A stretch of DNA of 40,459 nucleotides from CAYQQR01 sp964420035. GTDB lineage: Bacteria; Bacteroidota; Bacteroidia; Bacteroidales; SM23-62. How positions within the stretch are numbered: position 1 is the stretch's first letter; each line of letters starts with the position of its first letter. Shown in pieces: positions 1 to 7,928 of the stretch. A model generated the notes under the pieces. The model did no database searches and was not told where the DNA came from. It was given only the letters and a program-made list of their open reading frames with translations. A program made the translations under genes and the position numbers. The stretch covers positions 1 to 40,459 of the forward strand of contig CAYQQR010000039.1 of the NCBI GenBank assembly GCA_964420035.1. The letters are read 5' to 3'.

Positions 1-160
1 ACCAATGGTATGAAGAATTAATGCAATTAACAACGCAAAATTAAACTATAGCCATCCTTTTATATATACCATTGTTTATCAAATAGTTATGGATATTTAT
101 TGACATAAAATATGATAACTGGTAATTTATAAATATAATTTATATTGAACTCACGTTAAA
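1..160. other. AT-rich non-coding end of window
   Basis: No gene is visible here. The stretch lies downstream of the minus-strand sulfatase that ends at 161. The only structure seen is a 9-base inverted repeat, CAATGGTAT at 3-11 and ATACCATTG at 66-74. It is too widely spaced and lacks an adjacent T-run, so it is not a convincing terminator. Confidence 0.5.
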
Positions 161-1657
161 TTACTGTTTTGGAGGGATACAGGAAGGAATTGCCCCGTTC
201 CATCCTTTGTTTAAGATCTGCTCGAGTTCCCGTGCAATTGAATCATAAGATGTGCATCCAGCCAGGTTTATTTCTTCGTTGAGATCCGATTGATAATCAT
301 AGAGCTCAACCCCTTTCAGCTCCCCGGTGGTTTGATCCACCCAGTGGGTAAATCTATACTGTTCTGTCCGTATGGAATGTCCCATGTGCTGATCGTGTAA
401 ATACTGGCTGAATGCGGCTGACTTCCACTTAAGGTCAGGGTCTTCAATCAGGGGTTTAAAACTTATACCCTGGAGGTGGTCCGGCTGCGGCAAACCTGCC
501 AGATCGCAGAGAGTGGGATAGATATCCACGAATTCCGTCAATTTAGTTATTCGTTTTCCGCCGGGTACACCCGGTATATATATGATCAGCGGGGATCGAA
601 CAGCCATTTCAAAATTCGTGTGTTTGCCATAGATCCCATGTTCACCCAACTGATAGCCGTGGTCGCCCCAGAATACAACTATTGTATTTTTATCCAGGCC
701 ATTTTGTTTGAGGGCATTCATAAGTCGGCCCACCTGTGCGTCTACAAAACTTACACAGGCTGCATAAGCATGGTTGAGATGCCTGGAGATGGAATCGGTA
801 AAGGGACCCTGTGCGAGCATTCCTTTAAATTGACGCATCCACCAGGAATCATACACCGGTACATCCGGGAAGTACTCAGGGAGTTCTCGATATTCGGCCA
901 ATGGAATTTGCATGGGATCATACATGTCCCAATACATAGAAGGACAGTTAAAAGGCAGGTGCGGACGAACAAATCCCACGGCCAGGAAAAAGGGTTGATC
1001 TTTCTTGCCGAGGGTTTGCATGGCCCGGATTGCCATATCGGCAAACCGACCATCCGAATATGCATTATCAGGTACCTCCGCGCTGTCTGTAGGCGGTGGC
1101 ATTTGCCCTCCGGCTGGATCATCCTCCCTGACGTTTTCTATCCATTCCAGAGTAGCAGGATTGTTATAATCGCTGAAATGATGACCCTCTACCGGTAGTC
1201 CCGGCTCGGACCACGAAAGCGAATCGTCCATATCCTTGTTATGAAATAATTTACCATAGGCTACCGAATGATATCCATGCTGTTTGAAATGTTGGGGTAA
1301 GGTGATCACATCCGGAGTGGTCTCCCGGATATGGGTATAATTTCCCCATATCTTGAGCTCATCTGGTCTCATTCCGGTCAGAAGGCTGGCCCGTGAGGGT
1401 CCACAGAGCGGTAATTGACAATAATTACTGAGAAGTACAGTACCCTGGTCTGCGAGCCTGTCAAGATTCGGGGTTTTGATGTGATCGCTTCCGTAGCTAC
1501 CCAGCATGGGCCTGAGATCGTCAGATGCAATGAAAAGTACATTAAACTTTTCAGGTTCTTTCCCCAATTCTGAACATGAACTCAGAACAGTGAAGGAAAG
1601 TGTTTGCATTATAGGGTAGAGCCACATCATTTTGATTCGTCGTATTTTCATGGTCAT
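161..1657 (-). CDS. S1-family sulfatase, iduronate-2-sulfatase-like lipoprotein
   Basis: Formylglycine-dependent sulfatase that would remove O-sulfate esters from the glycan or its oligosaccharides. The N-terminus is a lipoprotein signal with lipobox LSSC (lipid Cys about residue 28), so it is probably tethered in the periplasm or at the surface. Metal-binding aspartates lie in ASDDLRP (about residues 44-50). The maturation motif is CGPSR at about 85-89, with Cys85 converted to formylglycine. The 498-residue length and the DDLRP plus CGPSRASLLTG pattern resemble the S1_7 (iduronate-2-sulfatase-like) group; the subfamily is assigned from memory of motifs, not a search. It is last in the minus-strand block, after a sulfatase remnant and the catabolic operon. 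No operator-like palindrome was seen upstream. Several in-frame Met codons lie in the first 11 residues, so the exact start is uncertain. No sulfatase-maturing enzyme lies in the window. Confidence 0.93.
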   Translation of the reverse strand: MTMKIRRIKMMWLYPIMQTLSFTVLSSCSELGKEPEKFNVLFIASDDLRPMLGSYGSDHIKTPNLDRLADQGTVLLSNYCQLPLCGPSRASLLTGMRPDELKIWGNYTHIRETTPDVITLPQHFKQHGYHSVAYGKLFHNKDMDDSLSWSEPGLPVEGHHFSDYNNPATLEWIENVREDDPAGGQMPPPTDSAEVPDNAYSDGRFADMAIRAMQTLGKKDQPFFLAVGFVRPHLPFNCPSMYWDMYDPMQIPLAEYRELPEYFPDVPVYDSWWMRQFKGMLAQGPFTDSISRHLNHAYAACVSFVDAQVGRLMNALKQNGLDKNTIVVFWGDHGYQLGEHGIYGKHTNFEMAVRSPLIIYIPGVPGGKRITKLTEFVDIYPTLCDLAGLPQPDHLQGISFKPLIEDPDLKWKSAAFSQYLHDQHMGHSIRTEQYRFTHWVDQTTGELKGVELYDYQSDLNEEINLAGCTSYDSIARELEQILNKGWNGAIPSCIPPKQ

Positions 1658-1805
1658 TAATATCTATGCGGTTTTTAATTCGTTTAAACAGATCATTATT
1701 GCCTGCACAAAGATTCATTATCTGTTCATCGGACTGCATCATTGATAACCAAGGCATTCACTAACTTCCTTTATTTCGGTATTTCACTTTATTCAAAAAA
1801 AACTT

Positions 1806-2159
1806 TCAATCCGCTCCACCCGACCATGCTTTTGCAACCGGTGCAATGGGGTTGTCTGAATGGTTCGCTATTCCTTCAGGAAGTGCCATTTCCCACCCCT
1901 CCCATAAGGACACAGCTAGTTTCTTACGGACATCCTGGTACTTTTCCGACTGTGCCAGATTTACCATTTCATGTGGATCTGCAGCTTCATCATATAATTC
2001 GGCAGCCAGTAGTTTCCCCACCAAAACACCGTCTTTTTCCCTCCATTCGGTATATCGGTATTCCCTGTTCCGGATGCTGTATCCTTCCACATTGGCACCT
2101 CTTGGTATGGGGTTTTGGGGTTTCGTGATTACTGCATGACCGAAGAACAATAAGAGCAA
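1806..2159 (-). pseudogene. C-terminal remnant of an S1 sulfatase
   Basis: About 115 codons that align by eye with the last quarter of the neighbouring sulfatase: GYSIRNREYRYTEW corresponds to GHSIRTEQYRFTHW there, followed by an ELYD segment and a conserved NLA. The catalytic half is absent: no formylglycine motif and no DD metal motif. Only about 100 bases separate it from the end of the KDG kinase gene, and no upstream sulfatase sequence is visible in that gap. The frame opens with a TTG and the first residues (LLLFFGHA) do not look like a sulfatase start. I read it as the leftover of a deleted sulfatase gene rather than a functional small protein. Longer open frames on the opposite strand here are shadows. 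Confidence 0.75.
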
Positions 2160-2257
2160 TTAGGTATATTCCTGAAGATGGCTTAATCATGTATAATAGA
2201 TAATCAGAAAACGTTAGATTACTGCGTATGCAAATTACACAGTTAAGAAATGTACAA

Positions 2258-3295
2258 TCATCTGGATACCCTGCCCGAGGTATCACCTCCCATAAGTTTC
2301 TCGACTTCCGGAACCGTAACCATATTGAAGTCTCCATGTATGGTATGCTTGAGGCAGGAAGCTGCGGTTGCGAAATTAATCACCTTCTGGAGATTCTTAT
2401 TACCATAGGTCAGCAGTCCGTAAAGCAATCCACCCATAAAGGCATCTCCTCCGCCCACCCGGTCTACAATATGGCTAATATCATAGGTGGGTGCTGTATA
2501 GAGTTCCCTGCCATCATACAAAACCCCGGACCATTGATTATGGCTGGCGCTAATGGATGACCTGAGGGTAGTAATGACCATGCTTACCTGCGGATAGGCC
2601 TGCATGATCTGTTCTGAAACACTCCTGTAGGCATCTGCTGTAATTTCTCCTTTGGTCACATCAACTCCTTCGGGCTTGATGCCCAGGGTCATTTCGGCAT
2701 CTTCCTCATTACCCAGGACCACATCGCAGTCCTTGACCAGCCCTGGCATGACCTCTTTGGCTTGCTTACCATATTTCCACAGTTTTTTCCTGTAGTTCAG
2801 ATCACAACTTACGGTAACACCCATCTGTCGAGCCATTTGGATGGCTTCCTTACAAGCATCGGCCGCTCCCTGAGATACTGCCGGGGTAATGCCGGTCCAG
2901 TGGAAGAAATCTGCATCCTTTAATATTTTTTGCCAATCAAACATCCCGGTTTCTACCTGGGAAAAGGAAGAGCCGGCACGGTCGTAAACCACCTTACTCG
3001 GACGGGCGACTGCACCGGCTTCGAGGAAATATATGCCCAGGCGCTTTCCACCAATTCCTATGTGATGTGTATCGACTCCATGTTTATTCAATTCTTTCAG
3101 GCAGGCTCTTGCAATATCATTATCAGGTACCCGGCTCACAAAAGAAGCATGGATTCCATAATTGGCGAGAGATACAGCTACATTGGCCTCTCCGCCTCCA
3201 TAACTGGCTTCGAATGAACTCACCTGGCTGAAACGTTCATAGCCCGGTGTTTTCAGTCTGAGCATAATTTCACCGAATGTAACTACTTTCTTCAT
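2258..3295 (-). CDS. kdgK: 2-dehydro-3-deoxygluconokinase (KDG kinase), PfkB family
   Basis: Cytoplasmic sugar kinase expected to phosphorylate 2-keto-3-deoxygluconate (KDG) to KDPG, the entry of uronate-derived KDG into the Entner-Doudoroff route. PfkB features: N-terminal VVTFGEIMLRL, the substrate loop GGGEAN at about residues 33-38, the YDRAGS segment near 104-109, and the C-terminal signature GGGDAF with catalytic Asp about 284. The overall pattern matches Bacteroidota KDG kinases closely. I start at the Met giving MKKVVTFGEI (345 residues). The frame can be extended 16 codons upstream, but those residues (MSLISNYF...) do not belong to the family. It is the last gene of the catabolic operon, 90 bases after the aldehyde dehydrogenase. 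No KDPG aldolase, KduI or KduD gene is in the window, so those steps must be encoded elsewhere. Fructokinase or another PfkB specificity is less likely. Confidence 0.9.
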   Translation of the reverse strand: MKKVVTFGEIMLRLKTPGYERFSQVSSFEASYGGGEANVAVSLANYGIHASFVSRVPDNDIARACLKELNKHGVDTHHIGIGGKRLGIYFLEAGAVARPSKVVYDRAGSSFSQVETGMFDWQKILKDADFFHWTGITPAVSQGAADACKEAIQMARQMGVTVSCDLNYRKKLWKYGKQAKEVMPGLVKDCDVVLGNEEDAEMTLGIKPEGVDVTKGEITADAYRSVSEQIMQAYPQVSMVITTLRSSISASHNQWSGVLYDGRELYTAPTYDISHIVDRVGGGDAFMGGLLYGLLTYGNKNLQKVINFATAASCLKHTIHGDFNMVTVPEVEKLMGGDTSGRVSR

Positions 3296-3385
3296 GAATA
3301 CATGACTGATAATTGCGGTAAAATAATTAGATATCAGACTCAATTATGATGAAGTCTGTCTTGAGTAAGTCTAATTATGTCATTA

Positions 3386-4873
3386 TTAACCATCTTTCAT
3401 CCACCAACCGGTCCTGGGTCCCATATGTACCTGGATGGTCTTGATTTCTGTGAATTCATCGATTGCCGCAGTTCCCATTTCTCTGCCGATCCCGCTTTCC
3501 TTATATCCGCCGAAAGGAACTTCAGCATAGCCATCCATAAAGGAGTTGATCCAGATGGTACCTGCTTTGACCTTCCTCGAAATGGTGAATGCTTTATCGA
3601 TATCGCTGGTCCAGACACTTGCAGACAGTCCGTACATCGTATCATTGGCTATCTGAACCGCTTCTTCCAGGTTATCAAATCTCAGGACGGATAAGACTGG
3701 TCCGAATATTTCTTCCCGGGCAATGGACATATCCTTTGTGACATGATCATATATGGTGGGCTCAATATAGGCGCCATGCGGACCGGTTACTTTTCCGCCG
3801 AGTTTCAATTCCGCTCCTTCTGTCTTAGCCCTTTCAAAATAATCGCAAATCTTGCCCATTTGTCCTTCATTGATTATGGCACCTACCTTTACTTCCGGAT
3901 CAAGGGGATCTCCAACTTTGACTTTTTGTGACAATGCATGTACTTTCTCGACAAATTGATCGGCAATATCATTATGGACAATGATACGGCTGCCGCTGTT
4001 ACAGCATTCACCCATATTAAAGTATACACCAAACACAACGGCATCCACGGCCTCGTCAATGGCTGCATCCGGGAATATGATCTGCGGATTTTTACCGCCC
4101 ATTTCCAATTCAACTTTCTTCAATTTTTCACCGGCAGCTGATGCAATCATCTTGCCCACCCGGGTAGAACCGGTAAAGGAGATCATATTCACATCTGGGT
4201 GCCGGGTCATGGTAGTCCCAACCGGGTCTCCATATCCCGAAATAATATTAACAACCCCGTCAGGCAGTCCGGCATCCTTCAGAATCTGTCCAAGACGTAG
4301 TGTTGTTCCCGGTGTAAATTCGCTTGGTTTTACCACCGCAGTACATCCGACAGCTAGTGCCAAAGGTAACTTTTGACTGATGATCAATAAGGGAAAATTC
4401 CAGGGGGTGATCATGCTGACCACACCGATGGGTTCCCGGATGGTCAGGGCCAGCATATCCTCTCCCAGGGAATTGTAGGATTCCCCCTTGGTATGCCGTG
4501 CCAGCGTCGCAGCATAATCCCAGTTGCCTGCAGCCCATTCCATTTCATCTATGGCCTGGGTGATAGGCTTTCCGCTTTCCAGGGTTTCAATATAGCCCAG
4601 CTCTTCTGCATTTTCGCGGATCAGGGCTGCTGCCTTCAAAATAACTTCTGCTCGAGCTGCCCCAGGCATGTTGGGCCAAAGACCCGTATCAAAGGCTTTT
4701 CTTGCAGCAGCAATGGCCTTTATGGCATCCTGTTCCTCTGCCAGGGCGTATTCCCCTATGATTTTATCATGTGCCGGGCTTTTCCGCTGGAATCTTTTAC
4801 CACTTGCAGCTTCCACATAATTACCATCGATAAACAATTTATATTGAAAAGGGTTTTTAGGTACTTTTTTCAT
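3386..4873 (-). CDS. NAD(P)-dependent aldehyde dehydrogenase
   Basis: Cytoplasmic oxidation of an aldehyde to a carboxylate. It is full length for the ALDH superfamily (495 residues). The cofactor and catalytic landmarks are visible: PWNF (Asn about 159), FTGST near 233-237, LEMGGK with general-base Glu about 257, and the nucleophile Cys about 291 in MGECCNSGSR. The C-terminal PFGGYKESGIGRE is also typical. It lies 15 bases after the sugar transporter and upstream of KDG kinase in the same operon, so its substrate is probably a sugar-derived aldehyde. Lactaldehyde from a deoxysugar, a uronate-derived semialdehyde and glyceraldehyde are all possible, and the sequence does not decide among them. 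Betaine-aldehyde dehydrogenase would be a likely automatic annotation but fits the context poorly. Confidence 0.93.
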   Translation of the reverse strand: MKKVPKNPFQYKLFIDGNYVEAASGKRFQRKSPAHDKIIGEYALAEEQDAIKAIAAARKAFDTGLWPNMPGAARAEVILKAAALIRENAEELGYIETLESGKPITQAIDEMEWAAGNWDYAATLARHTKGESYNSLGEDMLALTIREPIGVVSMITPWNFPLLIISQKLPLALAVGCTAVVKPSEFTPGTTLRLGQILKDAGLPDGVVNIISGYGDPVGTTMTRHPDVNMISFTGSTRVGKMIASAAGEKLKKVELEMGGKNPQIIFPDAAIDEAVDAVVFGVYFNMGECCNSGSRIIVHNDIADQFVEKVHALSQKVKVGDPLDPEVKVGAIINEGQMGKICDYFERAKTEGAELKLGGKVTGPHGAYIEPTIYDHVTKDMSIAREEIFGPVLSVLRFDNLEEAVQIANDTMYGLSASVWTSDIDKAFTISRKVKAGTIWINSFMDGYAEVPFGGYKESGIGREMGTAAIDEFTEIKTIQVHMGPRTGWWMKDG

Positions 4874-4888
4874 AAGACCGATAAGATT

Positions 4889-5806
4889 TTAGTGTTGAAC
4901 AAATATTCCAAAGAGCATGCCACCTGCTGCTGCAACAATCACACCAAGCAGGGTGAGTTTTGCTGCTCTTGACTTTGGATCCGGATTCTTCAGCCAGTAT
5001 ATCCCGATCAGGGCATTGACCACAACGCATAATTGGGCGATGGTGAATCCCTGGCCTGTACCCAGGTTCTCAGGTTGCATCATAGCCAGGGCACCGTAGT
5101 TTCCTATACCCCACAGTGCTCCGGTACTCAGCAATCTAAAATAGTGCCCTGTTTTTTCAAGTTTGATGGGCGACCGGGTTGCAATGACCAGGATCGATGA
5201 ACCTACAACCATTCCAATAGACAAGGGCAGGGTTCCTATCCACATATTAAATTCGGGATAACCTGCTGTGCCAATCTGGATGGGAATAAAATAAGTGGCA
5301 AATCCAATTCCTGCACCCATGGCGCCAATTAATCCCAGCAGCCAGGCTTTGCGTGTTTCGGGCGTTTTTTCACCGCCCCCTCCAGAGAATATGATGATCA
5401 GAATACCGGATATGATGATAATAACGGTTATGACCGCGTAAAGTATATTCCTTGGTACGGTATTAATGAATTCTCCAAACAGGATGATCCCCCAAACAAT
5501 GGAAACCAATATATTCATGGGAGCCCATATGCCAAAGGCCTTGGCCATACCGATCCGGCTGGTACCGATGAATGCTGACCATCCACTGAGGGACCAAATC
5601 ACACCACCCAGAAAGGGAAACCAAAAAGTAACCATGTTCAAACCTTCATATCCCACGAAGAGACTCACTATAACCGCCATGATAAATACGGCCAGAGTAA
5701 CATAAAAAGTCCGTGTTTGCTGCCCTTTTAAGGGTACATTCTGGGATGGGGCGATCCAGCTTCCCCAGGCCAGTACAGTGATGATAGCAAAAATGATTCC
5801 TTCCAT
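4889..5806 (-). CDS. GRP-type sugar transporter (DMT superfamily)
   Basis: Inner-membrane permease of the glucose/ribose-porter type (GlcU/RbsU-like). The 305-residue protein is almost entirely hydrophobic, with about ten predicted transmembrane segments arranged as two five-helix halves. The halves are separated by a short charged loop near residues 145-155 (GGGGEKTPETRK). The N-terminal MEGIIFAIITVLAWGSW and the internal SLSGWSAFIGTSRIGMAKAFG are typical of the family. It starts 11 bases after GH88 and ends 15 bases before the aldehyde dehydrogenase. Its expected job is to bring the GH88 substrate (an unsaturated di- or oligosaccharide) or a released sugar from periplasm to cytoplasm. The family usually carries monosaccharides, so the cargo is uncertain. 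Confidence 0.88.
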   Translation of the reverse strand: MEGIIFAIITVLAWGSWIAPSQNVPLKGQQTRTFYVTLAVFIMAVIVSLFVGYEGLNMVTFWFPFLGGVIWSLSGWSAFIGTSRIGMAKAFGIWAPMNILVSIVWGIILFGEFINTVPRNILYAVITVIIIISGILIIIFSGGGGEKTPETRKAWLLGLIGAMGAGIGFATYFIPIQIGTAGYPEFNMWIGTLPLSIGMVVGSSILVIATRSPIKLEKTGHYFRLLSTGALWGIGNYGALAMMQPENLGTGQGFTIAQLCVVVNALIGIYWLKNPDPKSRAAKLTLLGVIVAAAGGMLFGIFVQH

Positions 5807-5817
5807 AATGATAGATT

Positions 5818-7200
5818 TTAGGATTTATTATTATCTTTTTCTGTATTCAGTATGCCCCTATAAAAGGTATAATAATCACCCTTGTTGAGCATTCGCCATA
5901 GGTAATAGGCTAATTCCGCTAAATGATAATCCCCCCACATACTGGACTCCCCATAAGGTATGCTGGCTCCACTAGGAATATGATCCCATCCGTTCGGCCG
6001 GTGATATACCGAATGGAGCAATAAACCCTGATGTTCTCTATGTTCGGATAAGTAAGGCTCCTTAAGAAGGCTTTCCGTAACCGTCAAACCCGCCTGAAAG
6101 TATTTCCCGGCATCATCAGCCCCTTCGTGCTCCAGGCAATGCGCCAGTCTTAACAAACCCTGAGCCGCGATGACTGCAGCTGAACTATCGACCGGCTCAT
6201 AATCATTAAAGGGATCTGCAATGTTATCCTGATAAGTACCAAGCTTATAAAGTAAAGGAGCCCCGGAATCCCAGAAGGGGATTCCGTCCGAAGATGTATG
6301 TTCCAGATAGAAATCAGCACAAACTTTTGCTGCCTTGAGAAATAAAGATTGGACCTTTTTATCCGACTCTATCTTATCCTGCTCAAACTCCAGAAATTCT
6401 GAAAAACCCAGGATGGCCCAGGCCAATCCCCGGGTCCAGGTTGAAAACGGGGAGTACCCTTGTTGGGAATTCGGACAACGGTAGCTTCCATCGTTTACAT
6501 TGAATATGGATTCATGAGCCACCCTTCCCGGCACATCGTATTGATCCCTACCCTTCCCATAGTATATGGAATACGCTGCAGTGCAAAGGGCATGTTTTAT
6601 GGCCCTTTCATGAAGGTCCACCAGGCGGTCATTTTCAGAATACATTTGATGACCCAATATGTGCGCAAGAATCAGTATTCTGCAGGTGCGGATGGTATCC
6701 ACAAAAAGGGAATGCGGTCCGTTAAAGGAATAAATATATCCTCCATCGGGTAAATGGGTCCAGCGCATGGCCTGTACACTACCGGAAATTTTTAGAACAG
6801 ACTCATAATAATTCCGCTCCCAATCATCCTGTTCGAATGTACCCTCATTAAGCATGCGTAGCAAATTCCCATAGGTGCTTATGTTGTTGAAGCCGTGATC
6901 GTGTACTCCGGAATGGGTGACATGAGATAACATTTGAGCGGTAATGTTTCGCCGGGTGTTTCTTAACGCTGTTTTGTTATCAGAAATATTAAAAACAAAA
7001 AGGGGAATTCCGTAAAAGAAGCCCTGCGTCCATTCGGTCCAGCCACGACTGGTATACTGCCCTTTTACCGTAAAAACAGGGGACCCTTTAGAAGTATCGT
7101 AATCTTCCTGAAGTTTTAAAGTCTTCGCTTCGGCAATATCCCAGAAATGTTTCAGATTTCCTTTCAGTTCCGCAATATTGATATGATAGTTTACTTTCAT
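5818..7200 (-). CDS. Glycoside hydrolase family 88, unsaturated glucuronyl hydrolase
   Basis: Expected to hydrate and release the 4,5-unsaturated uronic acid that a polysaccharide lyase leaves at the non-reducing end of oligosaccharides. Features: an (alpha/alpha)6-barrel-length protein of 460 residues, candidate catalytic Asp about 101 in VHDHGF and Asp about 168 in LFVDTIR, the family block GYSPFSTWTRGLAWAILGF at about 248-266, and DSSAAVIAAQGLL further on. No signal peptide is present, so it should be cytoplasmic, which fits the adjacent importer. It starts 8 bases after the enoyl-CoA hydratase-like gene. Its presence implies a lyase acting upstream, yet no recognised polysaccharide lyase family was identified in the window. 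GH105 is an alternative, but the block resembles GH88 more. Confidence 0.88.
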   Translation of the reverse strand: MKVNYHINIAELKGNLKHFWDIAEAKTLKLQEDYDTSKGSPVFTVKGQYTSRGWTEWTQGFFYGIPLFVFNISDNKTALRNTRRNITAQMLSHVTHSGVHDHGFNNISTYGNLLRMLNEGTFEQDDWERNYYESVLKISGSVQAMRWTHLPDGGYIYSFNGPHSLFVDTIRTCRILILAHILGHQMYSENDRLVDLHERAIKHALCTAAYSIYYGKGRDQYDVPGRVAHESIFNVNDGSYRCPNSQQGYSPFSTWTRGLAWAILGFSEFLEFEQDKIESDKKVQSLFLKAAKVCADFYLEHTSSDGIPFWDSGAPLLYKLGTYQDNIADPFNDYEPVDSSAAVIAAQGLLRLAHCLEHEGADDAGKYFQAGLTVTESLLKEPYLSEHREHQGLLLHSVYHRPNGWDHIPSGASIPYGESSMWGDYHLAELAYYLWRMLNKGDYYTFYRGILNTEKDNNKS

Positions 7201-7208
7201 TCCCGCAA

Positions 7209-7922
7209 TCAGCTTTTTTTGGCCGATTCTTTCAGGGCCAGAATATCAAATAAGACATCGATCCCTTCGGTGGTCCTGTTCTTATCGTGTATCGCCTGTT
7301 TGGCCAAGACATAGGTCTCTGAGTCGAGATCAAGCAGTTCTTTTACAAATTCCTGCAATTCTGACTCCTTGACTTCCTTTGGGAAAATTTTATTCAGCAA
7401 TTTAGCACTGAGGGCCTCTTCAGCATCGTACTTTTTCCCAAGCAGAACAATTTCCTTGGCGATCACCTCTCCAAACAGGTTCCTCAACCTGGTCATTCCA
7501 CCCCATCCGGGAAGCCAGCCGTTTTTCAGTTCCGGGCTAAACAACAGAGCATTATCGGTACCGAGACGAAAATCGCAGCATAAGGCCAGCTCCAATCCTC
7601 CCCCGATGGCATAACCATTAATCAGTGCCACTGTAGGTTTGGGCAAATTTTCTATCTTGTTGAAAACATAATTCCCATATTCTATCCATTCCATCATGCC
7701 ACTATCTGTCAGTTCTTCAAACTCTTTGAGGTCCGCACCGGAACTGAATGATTTTTCTCCGGCTCCTGTTATACTCACCACTTTGATCTCTTTATTCATC
7801 CTGGCTTCCTCAGCATATTGGTCCAGCATTTTCAACATTTCCATTCCGATGCAGTTCAGCTTATCAGGATTATTTAATGTCAGGATATAATTTCCATCTG
7901 AAAGTTTACACTGGATTTTCAT
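7209..7922 (-). CDS. Enoyl-CoA hydratase/isomerase (crotonase) family protein
   Basis: Cytoplasmic crotonase-fold enzyme acting on an acyl-CoA thioester. At 237 residues it is slightly short but complete. The oxyanion-hole segments FSSGADLKEF (about 59-68) and NGYAIGGGLELALCCDF (about 102-118) are present. Both acid/base glutamates known from true hydratases appear retained: Glu about 111 in GGGLE and Glu about 131 in SPELKNG. It begins 6 bases after the CoA-transferase stop and precedes GH88 by 8 bases, so it is almost certainly co-transcribed with them. The likely partnership is that the CoA-transferase activates an acid and this enzyme hydrates, dehydrates or isomerises the thioester. The true substrate is unknown; such genes are unusual inside a glycan-degradation operon. 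Confidence 0.88.
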   Translation of the reverse strand: MKIQCKLSDGNYILTLNNPDKLNCIGMEMLKMLDQYAEEARMNKEIKVVSITGAGEKSFSSGADLKEFEELTDSGMMEWIEYGNYVFNKIENLPKPTVALINGYAIGGGLELALCCDFRLGTDNALLFSPELKNGWLPGWGGMTRLRNLFGEVIAKEIVLLGKKYDAEEALSAKLLNKIFPKEVKESELQEFVKELLDLDSETYVLAKQAIHDKNRTTEGIDVLFDILALKESAKKS

Positions 7923-7928
7923 TTGAGG

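Noticed and set aside
3..74. Inverted repeat CAATGGTAT / ATACCATTG near the left edge
   Set aside because: The arms are only 9 bases, 54 bases apart, in very AT-rich sequence; chance is a sufficient explanation and no T-run supports a terminator.
476..1198. Open frame of 240 codons on the plus strand
   Set aside because: It lies wholly opposite the well-supported sulfatase gene, has no recognisable domain, and is explained as its antisense shadow.
1742..2128. Open frame of 128 codons on the plus strand between the sulfatase and kinase genes
   Set aside because: The minus strand here encodes a recognisable sulfatase C-terminus; the plus-strand product has no domain or signal.
2227..2245. Half-site-like AATTACACAGTTAA near the end of the kinase gene
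   Set aside because: The ACACGTGT core is not preserved and the site is downstream of a stop codon, not before a gene start.
3336..3380. Short repeated AATTATG/GTCT words between ALDH and kinase genes
   Set aside because: The copies are imperfect and too short to support a regulatory repeat or hairpin.
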